The notes under the pieces were generated by a model. That model worked only from the letters and a program-made list of their open reading frames with translations. It did not search any database and was not told the origin of the DNA. From JACCVL01 sp963704295 (GTDB lineage: Bacteria > Actinomycetota > Actinomycetes > Propionibacteriales > Nocardioidaceae): DNA of 64,000 bases. The translations under genes were made by a program, and so were the position numbers. The DNA is taken from NCBI GenBank assembly GCA_963704295.1, contig OY969884.1:1426001-1490000 (forward strand), in the 5' to 3' direction. Shown piece by piece: positions 62,432-64,000 of the stretch; positions within the stretch are counted from its first letter, which is position 1; the number at the start of each line of letters is the position of its first letter.

Positions 62432-63145
62432 ATGCACGTCCGCCGCAAGACCTCGCGCTCCGAGCGCGCGATGGACACCGCCCGAGACACGGCGAAGGAT
62501 CTGAGCGCGAGAGCCAGCGAGGCCGCCCAACAGCTCAACGAGCAGGCCCAGACGAGGGTCGTCCCCGCCGCGCAGGAGGCCAGCCGGAAGGCCGGCCAGA
62601 AGCTCCGGCACGACGTGCAGCCCGCCCTCACCGCGGCCGCCGGCACCGTGGCCGCGGCCGCGACCGCCGCGGCCGACGCGGCCCGTGAGGAGGTGCGCGA
62701 CCGCACCCAGCAGGCCGAGAAGGCGACCCGGAAGTCCCGCAAGCAGGCGAAGAAGCGCAGCCGTGAGGTCGCCCGCCGGGCGCAGGCGACCGTCCGTCGG
62801 GAGAAGCCGAAGAAGCACTGGTTCCGTCGCATCGCCGTCACCGCCGGGTTGGCGGGTGCCGTGGCCTGGGTTGCCAACAAGGCACGAAATGGCGACACCG
62901 CGCCGCCGGTGCGGGTCCCGACCACGCCCACTCCGCGGGCACAGACCCCGGCGGCGACGCCGGCACCGGTCCCACCACGGCATGCCGAGGGTGCGGAGGT
63001 GGACCCGACCACCGACCCGCTGGTGGCAGCCAAGGCCGACGGCGACGCCGACCCGGCCGCCGACGCGGGTTCCGACGAGGGTTCCGACGCGCATTCCGAT
63101 GAGGGTGCCGCGGCCACGTCACAGCCCAAGAAGGACAGCGACTGA
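62432..63145 (+). CDS. DUF5324-like Ala-rich helical protein with one membrane segment
   Basis: 237 residues. The first 125 are Ala/Lys/Gln-rich amphipathic helices (apolipoprotein- or LEA-like), followed by a hydrophobic segment (FRRIAVTAGLAGAVAWVANKA, about 130-150) and a Pro/Ala/Asp-rich tail. This layout resembles DUF5324 proteins found near ppiA/crgA in Streptomyces; the match is by architecture and position. The function is unknown. ATG with GGAGG 9 nt upstream. Confidence 0.78.
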   Translation: MHVRRKTSRSERAMDTARDTAKDLSARASEAAQQLNEQAQTRVVPAAQEASRKAGQKLRHDVQPALTAAAGTVAAAATAAADAAREEVRDRTQQAEKATRKSRKQAKKRSREVARRAQATVRREKPKKHWFRRIAVTAGLAGAVAWVANKARNGDTAPPVRVPTTPTPRAQTPAATPAPVPPRHAEGAEVDPTTDPLVAAKADGDADPAADAGSDEGSDAHSDEGAAATSQPKKDSD

Positions 63146-63176
63146 CGCTGTCCCACCAGCCACCCCGGGCCTGCGC

Positions 63177-63521
63177 TCAGTCGAGCGCGGGCTCGGCCCT
63201 CGTCTGCGCCCGCGTGCGCGCCGTGGCGCGGCGCTCGGCCCAGAAGCTCGCCACCGGGACGGTGCCGAGCAACAGGGTGCCGATGGTGAAGCCGATGTCC
63301 CAGCGCGCCCGGCGAGCAAGCAGCGCCGCGGTGACCAGGAAGACCATGTACAGCCAGCCGTGGGCAACCCCGAGGTAGCTGGTGATCCACTCGCCGACGT
63401 CGTGCGACCGGCTGCCGTCGTCGGTCAGGTACTTCAGCGGCACGCCGACCAACACCAAGACGATCAGCAGGCTCCCCACCACGTAGGCCATGACGCGGTA
63501 GCGGAGGAGGGCGGCGCTCAT
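63177..63521 (-). CDS. DUF3817 family integral membrane protein
   Basis: 114 residues with three to four membrane helices: RYRVMAYVVGSLLIVLVLVGVPLKYL, HGWLYMVFLVTAALLARRARWD and TIGTLLLGTVPVASFWAERR. These match DUF3817, small membrane proteins often near cytochrome oxidase assembly genes. The function is unknown. It lies directly downstream of the surf1-type gene on the same strand, starting 9 bp after that gene's stop. Confidence 0.88.
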   Translation of the reverse strand: MSAALLRYRVMAYVVGSLLIVLVLVGVPLKYLTDDGSRSHDVGEWITSYLGVAHGWLYMVFLVTAALLARRARWDIGFTIGTLLLGTVPVASFWAERRATARTRAQTRAEPALD

Positions 63522-63530
63522 ACGGCGAGG

Positions 63531-64000
63531 CTACCCACGCCCGGCAGGTGCGGTGGCCCGCGGCCCTGTGGCCGCGCTGGCCCGGCCGGCGGCCACCCTG
63601 TCGACGCAGATCCGCCACCAGAGGAAGACCGCGAAGGCACCGAACAGCCACCACTGGGCCGCATAGGCCAGGTTGCGGAGGCCGACCCCCCAGGACCCCT
63701 CCGGCTCCGGTACCGGCACGGCGCGCAAGCCCGCCGAGGCCGCGGCAGCGCCTCCGGTCCGCAGCAGATAACCGCCGTAGAGGTCGCGGTCGACCTCCGC
63801 CACCAGGCTGGGGATGCGGATCGCGGGGACCACCCGCCCAGCCGACATCGCCCCGGAGCCCTCCTCCCCTGGCTGCAGCACCCCGGTCTCCCGGACCTGC
63901 CCACGCGGGACGGGGGGCAGCGCGGTTCCGGTCGGGGTCCAACCGCGGACGACCAGCAGGCTGGACCCGGTAGCGTCCACGCGCAGCGGGCTCAGCACCC
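63531..64000 (-). CDS. SURF1 family cytochrome oxidase assembly protein, C-terminal part (runs off the right edge)
   Basis: About 156 C-terminal residues are present. LLVVRGWTPTG and the closing NLAYAAQWWLFGAFAVFLWWRI match the C-terminal half of SURF1 proteins, which help insert heme A into cytochrome c oxidase subunit I. The frame remains open at the window edge, so the N-terminal membrane helix and about 100 residues are missing. A GTG at 63998 is probably internal. Confidence 0.85.
   Translation of the reverse strand, partial: VLSPLRVDATGSSLLVVRGWTPTGTALPPVPRGQVRETGVLQPGEEGSGAMSAGRVVPAIRIPSLVAEVDRDLYGGYLLRTGGAAAASAGLRAVPVPEPEGSWGVGLRNLAYAAQWWLFGAFAVFLWWRICVDRVAAGRASAATGPRATAPAGRG

Overview
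The window is a GC-rich, gene-dense stretch of an actinobacterial chromosome. The evidence is the complete fhaA-fhaB-pstP-rodA-pbpA-pknA-pknB cell-envelope operon with crgA, a DUF881 gene, rhomboid and ppiA close by, a proteasome activator (Bpa/PafE) gene, many GTG starts, and many GTGA/ATGA start-stop overlaps. Genus cannot be fixed from the sequence alone; the gene set would fit the Frankiales/Geodermatophilales side of the phylum, which is inference. About 66 protein genes and two tRNA genes (Ser-TGA, Leu-CAG) are supported. I see no insertion sequence, prophage or CRISPR array. Layout, left to right: (0-5.6 kb) part of a membrane protein, tRNA-Ser, a free biotinyl carrier protein, a nitrilase-family amidase, a quinone oxidoreductase, Bpa and a VanX-like dipeptidase. 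(5.8-10.1 kb) a large secreted M36 metalloprotease and a cupin. (10.2-19.5 kb) serS with a HAD hydrolase, a PAP2-diacylglycerol-kinase fusion, pheA, a LarB-LarC fusion for the nickel-pincer cofactor, a GDT1-type cation transporter and arginine deiminase. (19.7-27.4 kb) housekeeping: a SEC-C protein, an anti-sigma-type ATPase, a GDPD, an AAA ATPase, a rhodanese, a CDP-alcohol phosphatidyltransferase, mutM, aat and EcsC. (27.4-34.6 kb) two tandem paralogous sulfotransferases, then a leucine-catabolism operon (methylcrotonyl-CoA carboxylase beta and alpha, HMG-CoA lyase) opposite a TetR regulator with a palindromic operator between them. The alpha subunit carries a one-base frameshift that cuts off its biotinyl domain. 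(34.6-38.5 kb) a sulfane-sulfur module: MBL-rhodanese-rhodanese, DsrE and a solute-binding-fold protein with no export signal, followed by a membrane-bound LuxR regulator. (38.8-48.8 kb) two DASS-family anion transporters, tartrate/malate-type dehydrogenase, an EEP hydrolase with a small kinase, and a GH65 phosphorylase coupled to beta-phosphoglucomutase. (48.8-50.5 kb) a short dispersed repeat, a DUF305 lipoprotein with a DosR-like box upstream, and tRNA-Leu. (50.7-64 kb) the Ser/Thr-kinase cell-wall operon, DUF881, crgA, a DnaA-box cluster, rhomboid, ppiA, a DUF5324-like protein, DUF3817 and part of surf1. The gene order tRNA-Leu, fhaA...pknB, DUF881, crgA, rhomboid, ppiA resembles the region beside oriC in mycobacteria, but dnaA, dnaN and gyrAB are not in the window. 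A recurring layout is a -10 hexamer (mostly TAnnnT) 6-8 nt upstream of a start codon with no ribosome-binding site. It suggests leaderless transcription for about fifteen genes. The most unusual items are the sulfane-sulfur operon with its cytoplasmic binding protein, the DnaA-box trio by crgA, the split biotinyl domain, the LarBC fusion and a PknA with an added extracellular PASTA-like domain.
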